Shown here: positions 52,673 through 62,995 of the stretch, piece after piece
Numbering within the stretch: the first letter of the stretch is position 1
Layout of the letters: each line of letters opens with the position of its first letter
DNA from: RGIG5612 sp045616165
GTDB taxonomy: Bacteria; Bacillota; Clostridia; Lachnospirales; Lachnospiraceae
Assembly: GCA_045616165.1 (NCBI GenBank)
Contig: JAZLGF010000026.1
Span: 1 to 64,000 of the forward strand
Length of the DNA: 64,000 nt
Reading direction: 5' to 3'
Program-made: the position numbers and the translations under genes
The notes under the pieces: model-generated
Told to the model about the DNA's origin: nothing
Seen by the model: only the letters and a program-made list of their open reading frames with translations
Database searches by the model: none

Positions 52673-55336
52673 TTATTTCATTTTTTCTAATTGCGCTAAT
52701 ACCTGCTGCATCATCTTTGTATATTTTTCTTGTTTTTCTTTTTCTTCGTTAATCTTCTTTTCCGGTGCCTTGTTAACAAAGTTTGGATTTGAAAGCATTC
52801 CTTCTACTCTCTTTAATTCACCTTCTAATCTCTTTTTCTCATTTTCAAGACGTTCTATTTCTTTTTCTCGATCAACTAATTCTTCTAGAGGAATATAGCA
52901 TGTAACATCCGCAAGTGGCACGCTCATAGCATCATCTTTAATTCCACTTAAATCGCTTTGTATCAACACTTCGCTAGCTTTTGCGAGTGTAGCAAAGAAT
53001 ACTTTTCCTTTTTCAAATGTGTTTATAATTTCTTCTTTTTGGCTAACAACATAAACTAAAGCTTTTTTAGAAATTGGAACATTCATTTGTGTTCTTCCAT
53101 TTCTAATTCCTCTTACCGCTTCTTTAATAAGTTCAATCTCTTCCTCACTTTGTTTGAAAGCATTTTCGCTTAAGTACTCCGGCCACCTAGAAACCATAAT
53201 CGACTCTTCTGGATTTTCAAAAGCTGCATAAGGTCTAATTGTTGTATAAATTTCTTCTGTTACAAATGGCATATAAGGGTGAAGAAGTTTTAGCGCAATA
53301 ATTAAAACTTTTTGGAGTGTATAAAGTGCTGCTTGTTTTTCTTGGCCTTCATCATAAAGTCTTGGTTTAACCATCTCTATGTACCAATCGCAGAACTCTT
53401 CCCAAATAAATTCATAAAGTTTATCGGCTGCCATACCAATCTCATATTTATCAAGATTTTCTGTAACATCTTTTACGAGTTTATTTGCTTTTGAAAGAAT
53501 CCATTTATCTGAATCAGTAAGATTTGCTTTTCCTTCACTTAAGTATTTAGAAACATCAGTATTTTCAGGCAGATTCATTAAAATAAATCTTGATGCGTTC
53601 CAAATCTTATTTGCGAAATTTCTATTTGCTTCTACTCTTTCAAAATAAAAACGCATATCGTTTCCAGGTGAGTTTCCAGTAGCAAGCGTAAATCTAAGTG
53701 CGTCTGCACCATATTTGTCTATAACGTCTAAAGGATCAATTCCGTTTCCTAAAGACTTACTCATCTTTCTTCCTAAGTCATCTCTTACAAGACCAGTAAA
53801 CAAAACTGCATCAAACGGTTTTTTACCAATCTGCTCATATCCCGAGAAAATCATTCTGATAACCCAGAAGAAAATAATATCGTATCCTGTTACCAAAAGA
53901 TTTGTTGGATAGAAGTATTCTAAATCTTTTGTGTTTTCAGGCCAGCCAAGAGTTGAAAACGGCCAAAGTGCTGAACTAAACCATGTATCTAAGCAGTCCT
54001 CATCTTGGTTCATTACGTTACATCCACACTTAGGACATTTATCTGGAGCTGTTTTAGAAACAACCATTTCCCCACAATCTTTACAGTAGTATGCAGGAAT
54101 TCTATGGCCCCACCAAAGTTGTCTGGAAATACACCAGTCGCGAATATTATCTGTCCAGTTATGATAAAGTTTACTCATTCTGGCAGGAATAAGTTTTACT
54201 TCACCTTCATCTACTGCTTTAATAGCAGGCTTAATCATCTCATCCATCTTAACGAACCATTGTTGTTTAATCATAGGTTCGATAATTGTAGAACATCTGT
54301 CATGATAGCCTACGCTATGTTCATAATCTTTAGCTTTTACAAGCAATCCTAATTCTTCAAGTTCTTTAACGATAACCTCTCTAGCTTCATATGTTCCGAG
54401 ACCTTGATATTTCCCGCCATTTTCATTTATGCTTCCGTCATCATTAAACACGCATATTTCTTCTAAGTTATGTCTCTTTCCAAGTTCAAAATCGTTAGGG
54501 TCATGTGCCGGCGTAACCTTCATAGCACCTGTTCCAACGTCCAAATCAATATAATCATCTGCGATAATCGGAAGTTCTCTATTTACTAATGGTAAGATAC
54601 ATGTCTTGCCAATGTATTTTTGGTATCTAGGATCTTCTGGATGAACGACTACCGCGCTATCGCCAAGCATTGTTTCCGGACGTGTTGTAGCAATTTCAAT
54701 AAAATCATCTTCACCTTTAATAGGATATTTAATATGCCAGAATTTTCCTTTTGTATCTTTATGTTCAACTTCTGCATCACTAACAGATGTCTGACATTTT
54801 GGACACCAGTTAATTATTTTTGTTCCTTTGTAAATCCATCCTTTTTCATAAAGTTTAATAAAAACTTCTAATACAGCATCACTAACGCCCTCATCCATAG
54901 TAAAGCGTTCCCTATCCCAATCTGCGCTGCTTCCTAAACTCTTTAACTGTTTAACAATTCTTCCGCCATATTGTTCTTTCCATTCCCAACATTTTTCAAG
55001 AAATTTTTCTCTTCCTAAATCATCTTTATTAATGCCTTGTTTTTTTAATTCTTCAATTATCTTAACTTCTGTTGCAATTGAAGCATGGTCAGAACCAGGT
55101 TGCCACAAAGCTTCATATCCTTGCATTCTTTTTTGTCTGATTATTATATCCTGCAAAGTATTATTAAGGGCATGTCCCATATGGAGCTGTCCTGTAATAT
55201 TTGGAGGTGGCATAATAATTGTGAATGGTTTTTTATTCTCATTTGGCTCAGCATGAAAATATTTTTTTTCAAGCCAATTTTCATATATTCTATTTTCAAT
55301 TTCTTGCGGATTATAAGTTTTAGCTAATTCTTTCAT
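52673..55336 (-). CDS. valS: Valyl-tRNA synthetase
   Basis: Charges tRNA-Val, 887 residues. The HIGH-type motif is QLHMGHAL within PPPNITG, the KMSKS loop is GRKMSKSLGNG, and a CPKC zinc pair (KCPKCGCNV) lies in the middle. The last 65 residues form the ValS coiled coil (EKEIERLENEKKRLEGEL). No T-box is seen upstream because the gene lies inside an operon; its start overlaps the TPR-like gene by 17 bases. Confidence 0.98.
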   Translation of the reverse strand: MKELAKTYNPQEIENRIYENWLEKKYFHAEPNENKKPFTIIMPPPNITGQLHMGHALNNTLQDIIIRQKRMQGYEALWQPGSDHASIATEVKIIEELKKQGINKDDLGREKFLEKCWEWKEQYGGRIVKQLKSLGSSADWDRERFTMDEGVSDAVLEVFIKLYEKGWIYKGTKIINWCPKCQTSVSDAEVEHKDTKGKFWHIKYPIKGEDDFIEIATTRPETMLGDSAVVVHPEDPRYQKYIGKTCILPLVNRELPIIADDYIDLDVGTGAMKVTPAHDPNDFELGKRHNLEEICVFNDDGSINENGGKYQGLGTYEAREVIVKELEELGLLVKAKDYEHSVGYHDRCSTIIEPMIKQQWFVKMDEMIKPAIKAVDEGEVKLIPARMSKLYHNWTDNIRDWCISRQLWWGHRIPAYYCKDCGEMVVSKTAPDKCPKCGCNVMNQDEDCLDTWFSSALWPFSTLGWPENTKDLEYFYPTNLLVTGYDIIFFWVIRMIFSGYEQIGKKPFDAVLFTGLVRDDLGRKMSKSLGNGIDPLDVIDKYGADALRFTLATGNSPGNDMRFYFERVEANRNFANKIWNASRFILMNLPENTDVSKYLSEGKANLTDSDKWILSKANKLVKDVTENLDKYEIGMAADKLYEFIWEEFCDWYIEMVKPRLYDEGQEKQAALYTLQKVLIIALKLLHPYMPFVTEEIYTTIRPYAAFENPEESIMVSRWPEYLSENAFKQSEEEIELIKEAVRGIRNGRTQMNVPISKKALVYVVSQKEEIINTFEKGKVFFATLAKASEVLIQSDLSGIKDDAMSVPLADVTCYIPLEELVDREKEIERLENEKKRLEGELKRVEGMLSNPNFVNKAPEKKINEEKEKQEKYTKMMQQVLAQLEKMK

Positions 55337-56129
55337 AATATTCTTCTTTCCATTGTTCTATAATTTGCTGTCCAGCATTACCATTTTCAAAACTATAAAT
55401 AAAATTAAGTGTTTCATCACTTGTTTCAATTTCACGGCGCAAAGAGCGCACTCGTGATCTCATGACTTCTAAAGCCTCATCAGTAATATGATATTTAACG
55501 ATAGTCTTTAAAATTTCTTCTTCATCATTGTTGATAAGTGCCATATATACACATGCCTTTGCATAAGATGTATCTGGATAAAGTTCATATGCTTTTGAAA
55601 AATAACTATTTGCGTTTTTGCACATGAAGAGTTTTGCATATATAGTTCCTATCGAATATGCTATACCACCGAAGAATGCTTCTGATAACGTTTTTTCTTC
55701 ATCCATCATATTTAGAATATCAAAATAAATTCTAAGTGCAGATTCATACTGACCTTTTTCATAAAAACCATCAGCTTGAATTTTTAATCTTTCTGCCTCA
55801 GTCATGTTATCTATATTGACAACATAATTTGCTATACGTGCAAGTTCATTAGGTGAATAGTAGTGGCTTTCTTTAAGTAAGAAACTTATTAGTTCTTTTA
55901 CTGTTCCTTTATTATCTTTTATTATTCTTAGACCTCTAGCTATATCTGCTCTTTCTAAATCTTTTTCAATAAAAGAAATAAGCTCATCACTGAAGAACTC
56001 TTGATAGATAAGATTTATGTTGTTGTAGATAAAGAAATTTATTTCTTCAAGTGAATAAATTCTTTTATCTAACTTCTTTATGTAGAATGGCTCTTTTGCC
56101 ATCTTTGTACATGTTTGTAATCCTGCCAT
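55320..56129 (-). CDS. Helical TPR-like protein of the Hsp70-like module
   Basis: 269 residues, almost all helical. Residues about 110-215 show TPR-type pairs (ADGFYEKGQYESALRIYFDIL and CKNANSYFSKAYELYPDTSYAKA in part). The first 100 residues are unrelated to anything I know, and a charged RSRVRSLRREIE helix follows the TPR part. Start ATG 56129 is one base after the stop of the ATPase gene. Its constant order with the next two genes suggests that it binds them. Confidence 0.72.
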   Translation of the reverse strand: MAGLQTCTKMAKEPFYIKKLDKRIYSLEEINFFIYNNINLIYQEFFSDELISFIEKDLERADIARGLRIIKDNKGTVKELISFLLKESHYYSPNELARIANYVVNIDNMTEAERLKIQADGFYEKGQYESALRIYFDILNMMDEEKTLSEAFFGGIAYSIGTIYAKLFMCKNANSYFSKAYELYPDTSYAKACVYMALINNDEEEILKTIVKYHITDEALEVMRSRVRSLRREIETSDETLNFIYSFENGNAGQQIIEQWKEEYYERIS

Positions 56130-56130
56130 T

Positions 56131-57405
56131 TTATAGATATCCTTCTAGGTTAATACTTTTTACTACACTATTATTTGACGATGGGAAAAATTCTCCAAAG
56201 CCTAAATCTCTTACTGCGATAACACAATCCGTTGGACTTTCATATTTAATTTCCACTTCTACACGTGTTGTTTTATTAGGTCTTTTTGGAAAATTTTCTA
56301 AATCAAATTCAACACTTGCTCTTTGTTTTGTTATAAGAGAACGAATATAAAATACTATTGTGTCTGTATCATCTAAAATGAATTCGGTCGTTGAGCCCGC
56401 ATCAAACCAATCGACTGCTGCCTTTGAAAGATTTATAAGCATCTCAACTCCTTGATGTTTAACTGTTGTAGAAATATTTACAGTTGTTCTTCCTTCGCAA
56501 ATTATTTTATAGTCTTCTTCATTAGGAAATGCTCTTCTTAATCCAGCAATACATGCGCCTTTTGCATACAATATATTTCCTCTAAATACTCTCGTTGTAT
56601 TTGATATTTCCTGCAATGTATTAGGAAACCATATTTCTTCAAACCCTTGGCCTGTAAGGAAAACACTTGAAACTACACCCTGGCTAATAAGATCATCATA
56701 AAGAAGTAAAAACTTACTATCCATAAGTCCTGGTCCATTATAGCCACCAAGATTCTTCATTGTAAAATCTTCTGAACAATCGTTTTCTGTAACATAAACA
56801 TATGTCTCTCCATTTTGTTTTGAAACGCTAAGCTCTTTTTGGAAAAATCCTGATTCCGAAAATTCAAAAAGCATACTTCCATCAGCCCAGAAATCAGGAT
56901 TTTCATTTAGTACAAAATACGCATAACTTTCGGAGCATGTTTGAAGTTTAACTTTTGAAGGCGATATTTTAAGATGTCCAAATGCATCAAGCATAACCTT
57001 CTTACTAACATAATTAATATTACGCATATTAACTGTTATATTTTCAATGGTCATTGCCGATGTTGCTATTTGAACATGCTCTATTAATTTTCCGAGGTAA
57101 ACCGCAATAAGCTGGGTATATGAATATTCATAATCATTAATGAAACATGCTTCTTCTTCGATTGCATGTTCTAGCAAGTCCGTAAATAAAACGGCTTTGT
57201 CTTTTTTTGCGTAATCTATTGCAGCTCTTCCTATTTCCCAGCTCTTTGTTTTTTCACTAAAGCAAAGTGCCGTCGGGAATAAATACCTAAGCGTTTCTTC
57301 GCCGGTACTTATTGATTCAGGTCTGTTATGTCTATAAGAGTAATAACATACCTGACAATATTTATCCGTATAATCAATTCCTATTATTAAGCCTGGTTTT
57401 TTCAT
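56131..57405 (-). CDS. Divergent Hsp70/actin-fold ATPase (DUF5716-like)
   Basis: A 424-residue ASKHA-type protein. LIIGIDYTDKYCQVCYY is a phosphate-1 loop with the usual GT changed. EIGRAAIDYAKKDK matches the Hsp70 segment after phosphate 1, and SVFLTGQGFEEIW takes the place of the phosphate-2/adenosine loop. No Hsp70 substrate-binding domain follows; instead the last 130 residues are a beta-rich region. It may bind or hydrolyse ATP as part of a complex with its neighbours. Family name from memory. Confidence 0.72.
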   Translation of the reverse strand: MKKPGLIIGIDYTDKYCQVCYYSYRHNRPESISTGEETLRYLFPTALCFSEKTKSWEIGRAAIDYAKKDKAVLFTDLLEHAIEEEACFINDYEYSYTQLIAVYLGKLIEHVQIATSAMTIENITVNMRNINYVSKKVMLDAFGHLKISPSKVKLQTCSESYAYFVLNENPDFWADGSMLFEFSESGFFQKELSVSKQNGETYVYVTENDCSEDFTMKNLGGYNGPGLMDSKFLLLYDDLISQGVVSSVFLTGQGFEEIWFPNTLQEISNTTRVFRGNILYAKGACIAGLRRAFPNEEDYKIICEGRTTVNISTTVKHQGVEMLINLSKAAVDWFDAGSTTEFILDDTDTIVFYIRSLITKQRASVEFDLENFPKRPNKTTRVEVEIKYESPTDCVIAVRDLGFGEFFPSSNNSVVKSINLEGYL

Positions 57406-57410
57406 CTTTC

Positions 57411-60400
57411 TTAAAACAATTTATCTATTAATTTACTTTTAACATAATAATCTCTCGCAGCAACACGAAGTTCTTCGTACTGCCCGGACATATTATATTT
57501 TAGAATTCTATTAAGTTCTGAATATCTTGAAAAGTCTTCTACAATATCAAGATCAGCATAATTAATTACCTGGGTTGGTCCATTGTCCAAATTGTAAATA
57601 AGTCGTTCACCATAAAACAAAGTGAAATATTTCGTATAATATCCCTCTAGTATTTCAGATAAAGGCTCTTCGAACGTTGGGTCGTTTCCATAAGGGCTTC
57701 TTCCTTCAATTCTATAAATAACTTTCGAATCTGGTTGATTGCTAGAAATAATTACAGAATTTGCGAGCATAGCCGGAAGTTGGAAATAAAATCCATAAGC
57801 CTTAAATTCATTAAACATTATGCTCTTTGAAACTAAATCCTTTAATATTTCTTCTATGCGTCTAATTCTCTTCTCACTTTCAAGATTTTTATCCGACATG
57901 AAAAGCAAATACGCAACATAAACTATTGTAGGAAATTCCGTTTTGCTATTTAACATGTCTTCAACAAATTTAAAGAAACTTGCATCTTTTTTCTCTTGTC
58001 CATAAAGATATTTTTTGCACTTAAAAATTAAATACTTCTTTTTAAGTTCTTCGTCTTCACCTTCCATAAAATATTTTGCAAAGATGGCAGGATTAAGGTC
58101 TGTTTCAACTTCTATTTCTATTGTTTTTCTTAAGATTCTTTCTGGCAAATCTCCCGTTGGCACGCTAAAGGCATTGCCCGTACGATAAAGATCAACCATA
58201 AGGTCTAATTTGTCGTTATAGTTTTCTGCAAGATATCTATAAAGTTTTGGATTAAAGTTTGTACTGCTAAAGCAATGTTCACACATTCTAACAAGCATGT
58301 CATTATATTTATAATTTCCAAGCTCTATAAGTGCGATAGAAAGCTTCATTAAATTTTCTTCGTCTATACATTCAAAACCATTTCTTTGAATTTCCGCATA
58401 CGCTCTCTTATAAAGAGTTCTTTCAATTAAAATATCTATTAACTTTCCTCTTGTCTCTTGTGGAATTTCATATTTTAGGAACTCTAAAAGCTCGTCATGT
58501 AGCAATGTATCATTAGTATTTCTATAATAATATTCAATATTATTGTTAATAAGTTCTGAAATATAACTTGCTCTAAATCTTGAATAATCAATTTTCTTTG
58601 TTAAGAATTCAAGTATTTCAACTGGTGTTTTATAAGCTTTAAGAAGAGCAAATGTGTCCTTCATAATCATGTATTCACTTATAGGAACGCCTTTTATACA
58701 TAAATCTATATAGCTTTTGCTATTAAGTAAATCGCATTTTTCATATTCAACATTAGCATACAAATTTCCTTTTGCATCCTTAAAAAGAATTACTGCGTCA
58801 CTCGAATAAATTCTTATAAAAGCTTCTCCATCTTGTAAAAATACTTCCTGGAATGTATTAAGCTCATTATGGAAAGCAATAACACTCTTCATTATTTTGC
58901 TATGACAAATAATTTTCTTTGTAGCTAAAACTTCAAATAATCTTGATTGAAGTTGTTGTGTTAATAAATTATTTTCCAGTATGTCCTTAAAAATAATTGA
59001 CATATGTTTATCTACGATTCCATTAACAATACTTTCTTGTGCATAAAGAATCATAGCTTTTTGGAATGCTCTATAGTATTCCGGATTTGTATCTTTATTT
59101 ACGATAATATTTGCGAAGAAATATGATTGATGTCCTTCAATACTTTGAATATTTTCAGTGAAGTATTCCATTAATCTTTTTGGAATTGGATTATATACAT
59201 CTTGATTTAACGTAAAGATGTAATATGTAAACAGTTCCGGAATATCATCTAAAAATTCACTAATCGCAGCATCAAAATACTTTCCATTGCTTGGACTTTT
59301 ATCCTCAAGAGCAATAAGTGTAAGGCAAAGTGCTTTAATAAGATTTCTTGTTTGATACTGTTCAAATCCCGATTTAAGGATTTTTGCTATAATCTTCAAG
59401 TCTCTTTTTTCTAAATCCTGTCTTGGCAATGACAAAACGATTTCCGAAAGACGCTCTGCCAAAGAAGCATTTAAAAAATTATTTTTAACACCATAATTTA
59501 AAACCTGAAGTTCAAAATCATTTAATTCAAAAACATATTCTGGATGTGTTCTTAAAACTCTAAGTGCCTCAACATACATAATTGGGCTATGGCATCCGTT
59601 ATAAAATTCGTTTTCGATATCCTCGATTAAATTTTCAGGATTTTTATTATATTTTTTATCAAGTTGAAGCATTATCCAGAGAATTCTCCAGGATTTATTC
59701 GTTTCATAAATTCCTTTAATATTTTCTAAAAGCGCTTCTTTTTCTTCATCAATATCTTCATAAATAAGTCGTACATAATTGAAGTAGCAAATTAAATCCA
59801 TATTTTGCCCTGGTAATCTCGGAATTTGTTCTGCTAAATACATTAAGATATTTGCGGCTTCTTGGTAGTTTTGGCTATGAATACAAAGTTGCGCTTTATA
59901 AAGCATAAGAAACATTGAATCAAGTTCAAGGCCTCCTACGCTATCTAATGATTCAATTGATTGTTCAATCCAATCATTCATGGAAATATTTGCAAGTCTG
60001 TATTCCAAATAAATTTTTTCAAGTTTAATAAATAAACTCTTTGCGTTCGTCTGTGCATAAAGAACTTTGACTTGTATATTAACCTCAACTGGAATTTCAA
60101 TTTCCTGTGTTGATGAATAAATCTTTATAAAAGTGAAGTTTTTTCCAGCATGCAATTTCGATTCAATTATTTTAAATTGCAATGAGAAACTTCCATTTAC
60201 AAAATCTTCTGTTGAAAAGAGATGTTTATCGATTTGTATGAATGAATCCTGACATGAAACTTCAAATTCTATATATCCAGGCTGAACAAGATCTATCTTT
60301 ATAGACTTATATGTATCAATAGTAATGTTTTCATACTCTAATGATTTTTCGGTAACCTCAACTAAAGCTGGTTCTTTTTCATGTGTTGCAACCAAATACT

Positions 60401-60461
60401 CTTCTTCCGCTATGTTTTTGTTTTGTCCTAATAATAAGGCGTCCTTAAGTATGCTTTCCAT
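57411..60461 (-). CDS. Large helical-solenoid protein (DUF5717-like), partner of the Hsp70-like ATPase
   Basis: A 1016-residue cytoplasmic protein. Residues about 30-150 form a beta-sandwich-like region (EYENITIDTYKSIKIDL, then IEIPVEVNIQVKV); from about 155 on, the sequence is a long run of amphipathic helix pairs of the TPR/HEAT kind, with no catalytic motif. The end, RLIYNLDNGPTQVINYADLD, is more conserved-looking. Its start overlaps the rarA stop as TAATG; the ATPase gene follows after five bases. It looks like a scaffold. Function unknown. Confidence 0.75.
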   Translation of the reverse strand: MESILKDALLLGQNKNIAEEEYLVATHEKEPALVEVTEKSLEYENITIDTYKSIKIDLVQPGYIEFEVSCQDSFIQIDKHLFSTEDFVNGSFSLQFKIIESKLHAGKNFTFIKIYSSTQEIEIPVEVNIQVKVLYAQTNAKSLFIKLEKIYLEYRLANISMNDWIEQSIESLDSVGGLELDSMFLMLYKAQLCIHSQNYQEAANILMYLAEQIPRLPGQNMDLICYFNYVRLIYEDIDEEKEALLENIKGIYETNKSWRILWIMLQLDKKYNKNPENLIEDIENEFYNGCHSPIMYVEALRVLRTHPEYVFELNDFELQVLNYGVKNNFLNASLAERLSEIVLSLPRQDLEKRDLKIIAKILKSGFEQYQTRNLIKALCLTLIALEDKSPSNGKYFDAAISEFLDDIPELFTYYIFTLNQDVYNPIPKRLMEYFTENIQSIEGHQSYFFANIIVNKDTNPEYYRAFQKAMILYAQESIVNGIVDKHMSIIFKDILENNLLTQQLQSRLFEVLATKKIICHSKIMKSVIAFHNELNTFQEVFLQDGEAFIRIYSSDAVILFKDAKGNLYANVEYEKCDLLNSKSYIDLCIKGVPISEYMIMKDTFALLKAYKTPVEILEFLTKKIDYSRFRASYISELINNNIEYYYRNTNDTLLHDELLEFLKYEIPQETRGKLIDILIERTLYKRAYAEIQRNGFECIDEENLMKLSIALIELGNYKYNDMLVRMCEHCFSSTNFNPKLYRYLAENYNDKLDLMVDLYRTGNAFSVPTGDLPERILRKTIEIEVETDLNPAIFAKYFMEGEDEELKKKYLIFKCKKYLYGQEKKDASFFKFVEDMLNSKTEFPTIVYVAYLLFMSDKNLESEKRIRRIEEILKDLVSKSIMFNEFKAYGFYFQLPAMLANSVIISSNQPDSKVIYRIEGRSPYGNDPTFEEPLSEILEGYYTKYFTLFYGERLIYNLDNGPTQVINYADLDIVEDFSRYSELNRILKYNMSGQYEELRVAARDYYVKSKLIDKLF

Positions 60462-61786
60462 TATTTATCTCTATTATTAAGGCGTTCTAAACGCTCTTTC
60501 ATTGTCTTTTCATATCCTAAACTTCCCGGATTATAAAATTTCATTCCTACTAACTCATCAGGTAAATATTGCTGCTTCACATAATGTTCCGGGAAATTAT
60601 GAGCATATTTATAATCTAAGCCATGGCCTAATTGTTTTGAACCATCGTAATGGGCATCTTGTAGATGCGCTGGCACGGCTTTTATATCTGTTGTTCTAAC
60701 TACTTCGAGTGCAGCATCTATTGCGTCAATAGCTGAATTACTCTTTGGTGCTCCGCAAACATAAAGTACAGCTTCAGCTAAAATTATTCTTGCTTCTGGC
60801 ATTCCAATTACATGCACAGCTTGTTGCGCAGCAACCGCCAATTGCAAAGCTCTTGGATCGGCGCATCCCACATCTTCAGCAGCGCAAATCATTATTCTCC
60901 TAGCAATAAAGTTTACATCCTCTCCTGCATAAAGCATCTTTGCCAGATAATAAATTGCTGCATCCGGATCAGACCCTCTCATGCTTTTTATAAAAGCAGA
61001 AATTGTATCGTAATGATTATCTCCGTCTTTATCATATCTTACATTCTTTTTTTGAACGCACTGTTCTATAACTTCACTTGTTAGATGGATAATTCCATCT
61101 TTTTCCGGCTTCGTTGTTAAAACACCAAGCTCTATTGCGTTAAGCGCAACTCTAGCATCCCCGCCAGCAAAATCACTTAAAAATTCAAGGGCATCCTCAT
61201 CCATCTTTGCATGAAACATTCCCAAACCATTTTCGCTATCTTCTAGCGCTCTTATAATTATTTGCTTAATGTCTTCTACTTCCAGAGGCTTTAATTCATA
61301 AATTGTTGAACGACTAATTAATGCTCTATTAACCTCAAAATATGGATTCTCTGTTGTAGCACCAATTAATATTATTGTTCCATCTTCAACGAATGGTAAT
61401 AAATAATCTTGTTGAGCTTTATTAAATCTATGAATCTCATCTACAAAAAGTATCGTTTTTTTGCCGTATGCTCCACGGGTAATTTTTGCCTGCTCGACAA
61501 TATCAACCATATCTTTCTTTCCGGATACAGTTGCGTTTATTTGTTTGAAATCTGCTGACGTAGTATTTGCAATAACTTTTGCCAGTGTTGTCTTTCCTGT
61601 TCCACTAGGTCCATAGAAAATAACCGACGTTAATTTATCAGCTTCTATCAAACGATATAGCTGGCTTCCTTTTGATAATATATGTCTTTGGCCCATAAAT
61701 TCTTCTAGTGTTTTTGGTCTAACTCTAGAAGCTAATGGAGCCTCATCATTTATAGAATTTTGGGTAGCATACTCAAACAAATTCAT
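60461..61786 (-). CDS. rarA: Replication-associated recombination protein A (RarA/MgsA)
   Basis: AAA+ ATPase of the clamp-loader clade that acts at stalled forks, 441 residues. RVRPKTLEEFMGQRHIL, Walker A YGPSGTGKTTLA and Walker B ILFVDEIHRFNKAQQD are diagnostic; ATTENPYFEVN is sensor 1 and the C-terminal tetramerisation part includes HLQDAHYDGSKQLGHG. No Shine-Dalgarno sequence is evident at the ATG. It is the first gene of the transcript that carries the Hsp70-like module and valS. Confidence 0.96.
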   Translation of the reverse strand: MNLFEYATQNSINDEAPLASRVRPKTLEEFMGQRHILSKGSQLYRLIEADKLTSVIFYGPSGTGKTTLAKVIANTTSADFKQINATVSGKKDMVDIVEQAKITRGAYGKKTILFVDEIHRFNKAQQDYLLPFVEDGTIILIGATTENPYFEVNRALISRSTIYELKPLEVEDIKQIIIRALEDSENGLGMFHAKMDEDALEFLSDFAGGDARVALNAIELGVLTTKPEKDGIIHLTSEVIEQCVQKKNVRYDKDGDNHYDTISAFIKSMRGSDPDAAIYYLAKMLYAGEDVNFIARRIMICAAEDVGCADPRALQLAVAAQQAVHVIGMPEARIILAEAVLYVCGAPKSNSAIDAIDAALEVVRTTDIKAVPAHLQDAHYDGSKQLGHGLDYKYAHNFPEHYVKQQYLPDELVGMKFYNPGSLGYEKTMKERLERLNNRDK

Positions 61787-61847
61787 ACATAGTTAATATA
61801 TCATATTTTGGTGGCTTTTTAAATCTAAGATGTTTATAATTTGTCAT

Positions 61848-62255
61848 ATGGAACAAAAAAAATCATTATTTTTTATTATAACGAGCATTTTATTAGCAAT
61901 CTCTGGGGTTATTTGCCTAGTTATGTGTGTATTAATTTTTATAACAACCTCAAAAATCATAGATGCTCCTAAATTTTTAATTATAGCAAGCGCAATTTTG
62001 ATGGCAATTTCAGGGATTTTGTCTATCCTAACTGGGATAAGTGCTCTTAACAAAAACCGCCGAATTCCTAGTAAGCAATGTATTTTAAGGTCACGCCTTA
62101 TCGTTGTTTTTTCTTTAGTTTCTATTATTTTTGTGCTAATTATTAGCATAAAACTTTCAATAGTAATGTTAATGTTAATTTGTGGCATTATTGTGCCTAT
62201 TATTTACATAATTTCTGTTCCTGCATTTATTGACCGAAAGCACAAAAAGGCATAA
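61848..62255 (+). CDS. Small membrane protein, four hydrophobic segments
   Basis: 135 residues, all hydrophobic segments with short basic loops (KNRRIPSKQ, DRKHKK), four membrane helices. I recognise no family. The ATG at 61848 is chosen over a start six codons earlier; neither has a clear ribosome site. It precedes the aromatic genes by 11 bases and may only share their transcript. Confidence 0.6.
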   Translation: MEQKKSLFFIITSILLAISGVICLVMCVLIFITTSKIIDAPKFLIIASAILMAISGILSILTGISALNKNRRIPSKQCILRSRLIVVFSLVSIIFVLIISIKLSIVMLMLICGIIVPIIYIISVPAFIDRKHKKA

Positions 62256-62266
62256 AATATTACATT

Positions 62267-62995
62267 ATGGACGATTTTTTAGTTATCGCAGGGCCATGCT
62301 CTGTTGAATCCGAAGAACAAATAATCACTATCGCTAAAGCAGTTAAAGAAGCCGGCGCTACTTACCTTAGAGGCAGTGCTTTTAAACTTCGTACACATGC
62401 TAGTGATTTTCAGGGTTTAGGAGAAGATGCCCTTAAATATTTATCGATTGCAAAGGCCGAAACCGGTCTTAAAACTGTATCCGAAATATCAGATATAAGA
62501 TTAATTGATTTATACGAGGATGTTGATGTTTTGCAAATCGGTGAACGAAGCATGCAAAACACTGATCTATTAAAAGAACTTGGAAAGCAAAATAAACCTG
62601 TTATCTTAAAGCGTGCTCGGGCCGCTACAATTGAAGAACTTTTAGCTAGCGCCGAATATATTTTAGATGGCGGAAACAAAAATGTAATTCTTTGCGAGCG
62701 TGGAATTAGGACTTTTGAAAACGCAACTAGAAATACTATGGATATTTCAGCTATTCCTTTGCTCCACACTATGACAGATTTAAATGTTATTGCTGATCCT
62801 AGCCATGCAACCGGAAAAGCCAATCTTGTAGAATCTATGTCACTTGCCGCTGTTGCCGCAGGCGCTGATGGATTATTAATAGAAGTTCATAATAATCCTG
62901 CTATTGCTCTTAGTGATGCAAATCAAGCAATTACGCCAGAAGAATTTAGCATATTAATGAAAAAAGTACAAAAAATCAGGGAAGCTATTAAATGA
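62267..62995 (+). CDS. aroF: 3-deoxy-7-phosphoheptulonate (DAHP) synthase, short form
   Basis: First step of the shikimate pathway (PEP plus erythrose 4-phosphate), 242 residues. VIAGPCSVES, RGSAFKLRTHASDFQG, LQIGERSMQN, KPVILKRA, VILCERGIRTFE and IADPSHATGK cover the active site of the AroF/KDPG-like class. The N-terminal ferredoxin-like control domain of the longer enzymes is missing, so simple feedback control is unlikely. Symbol by common usage. Its end overlaps aroA by four bases (ATGA). Confidence 0.92.
   Translation: MDDFLVIAGPCSVESEEQIITIAKAVKEAGATYLRGSAFKLRTHASDFQGLGEDALKYLSIAKAETGLKTVSEISDIRLIDLYEDVDVLQIGERSMQNTDLLKELGKQNKPVILKRARAATIEELLASAEYILDGGNKNVILCERGIRTFENATRNTMDISAIPLLHTMTDLNVIADPSHATGKANLVESMSLAAVAAGADGLLIEVHNNPAIALSDANQAITPEEFSILMKKVQKIREAIK

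Noticed and set aside
52673..55336. T-box control of valS
   Set aside because: The gene starts inside the preceding coding region and no leader with T-box blocks exists.
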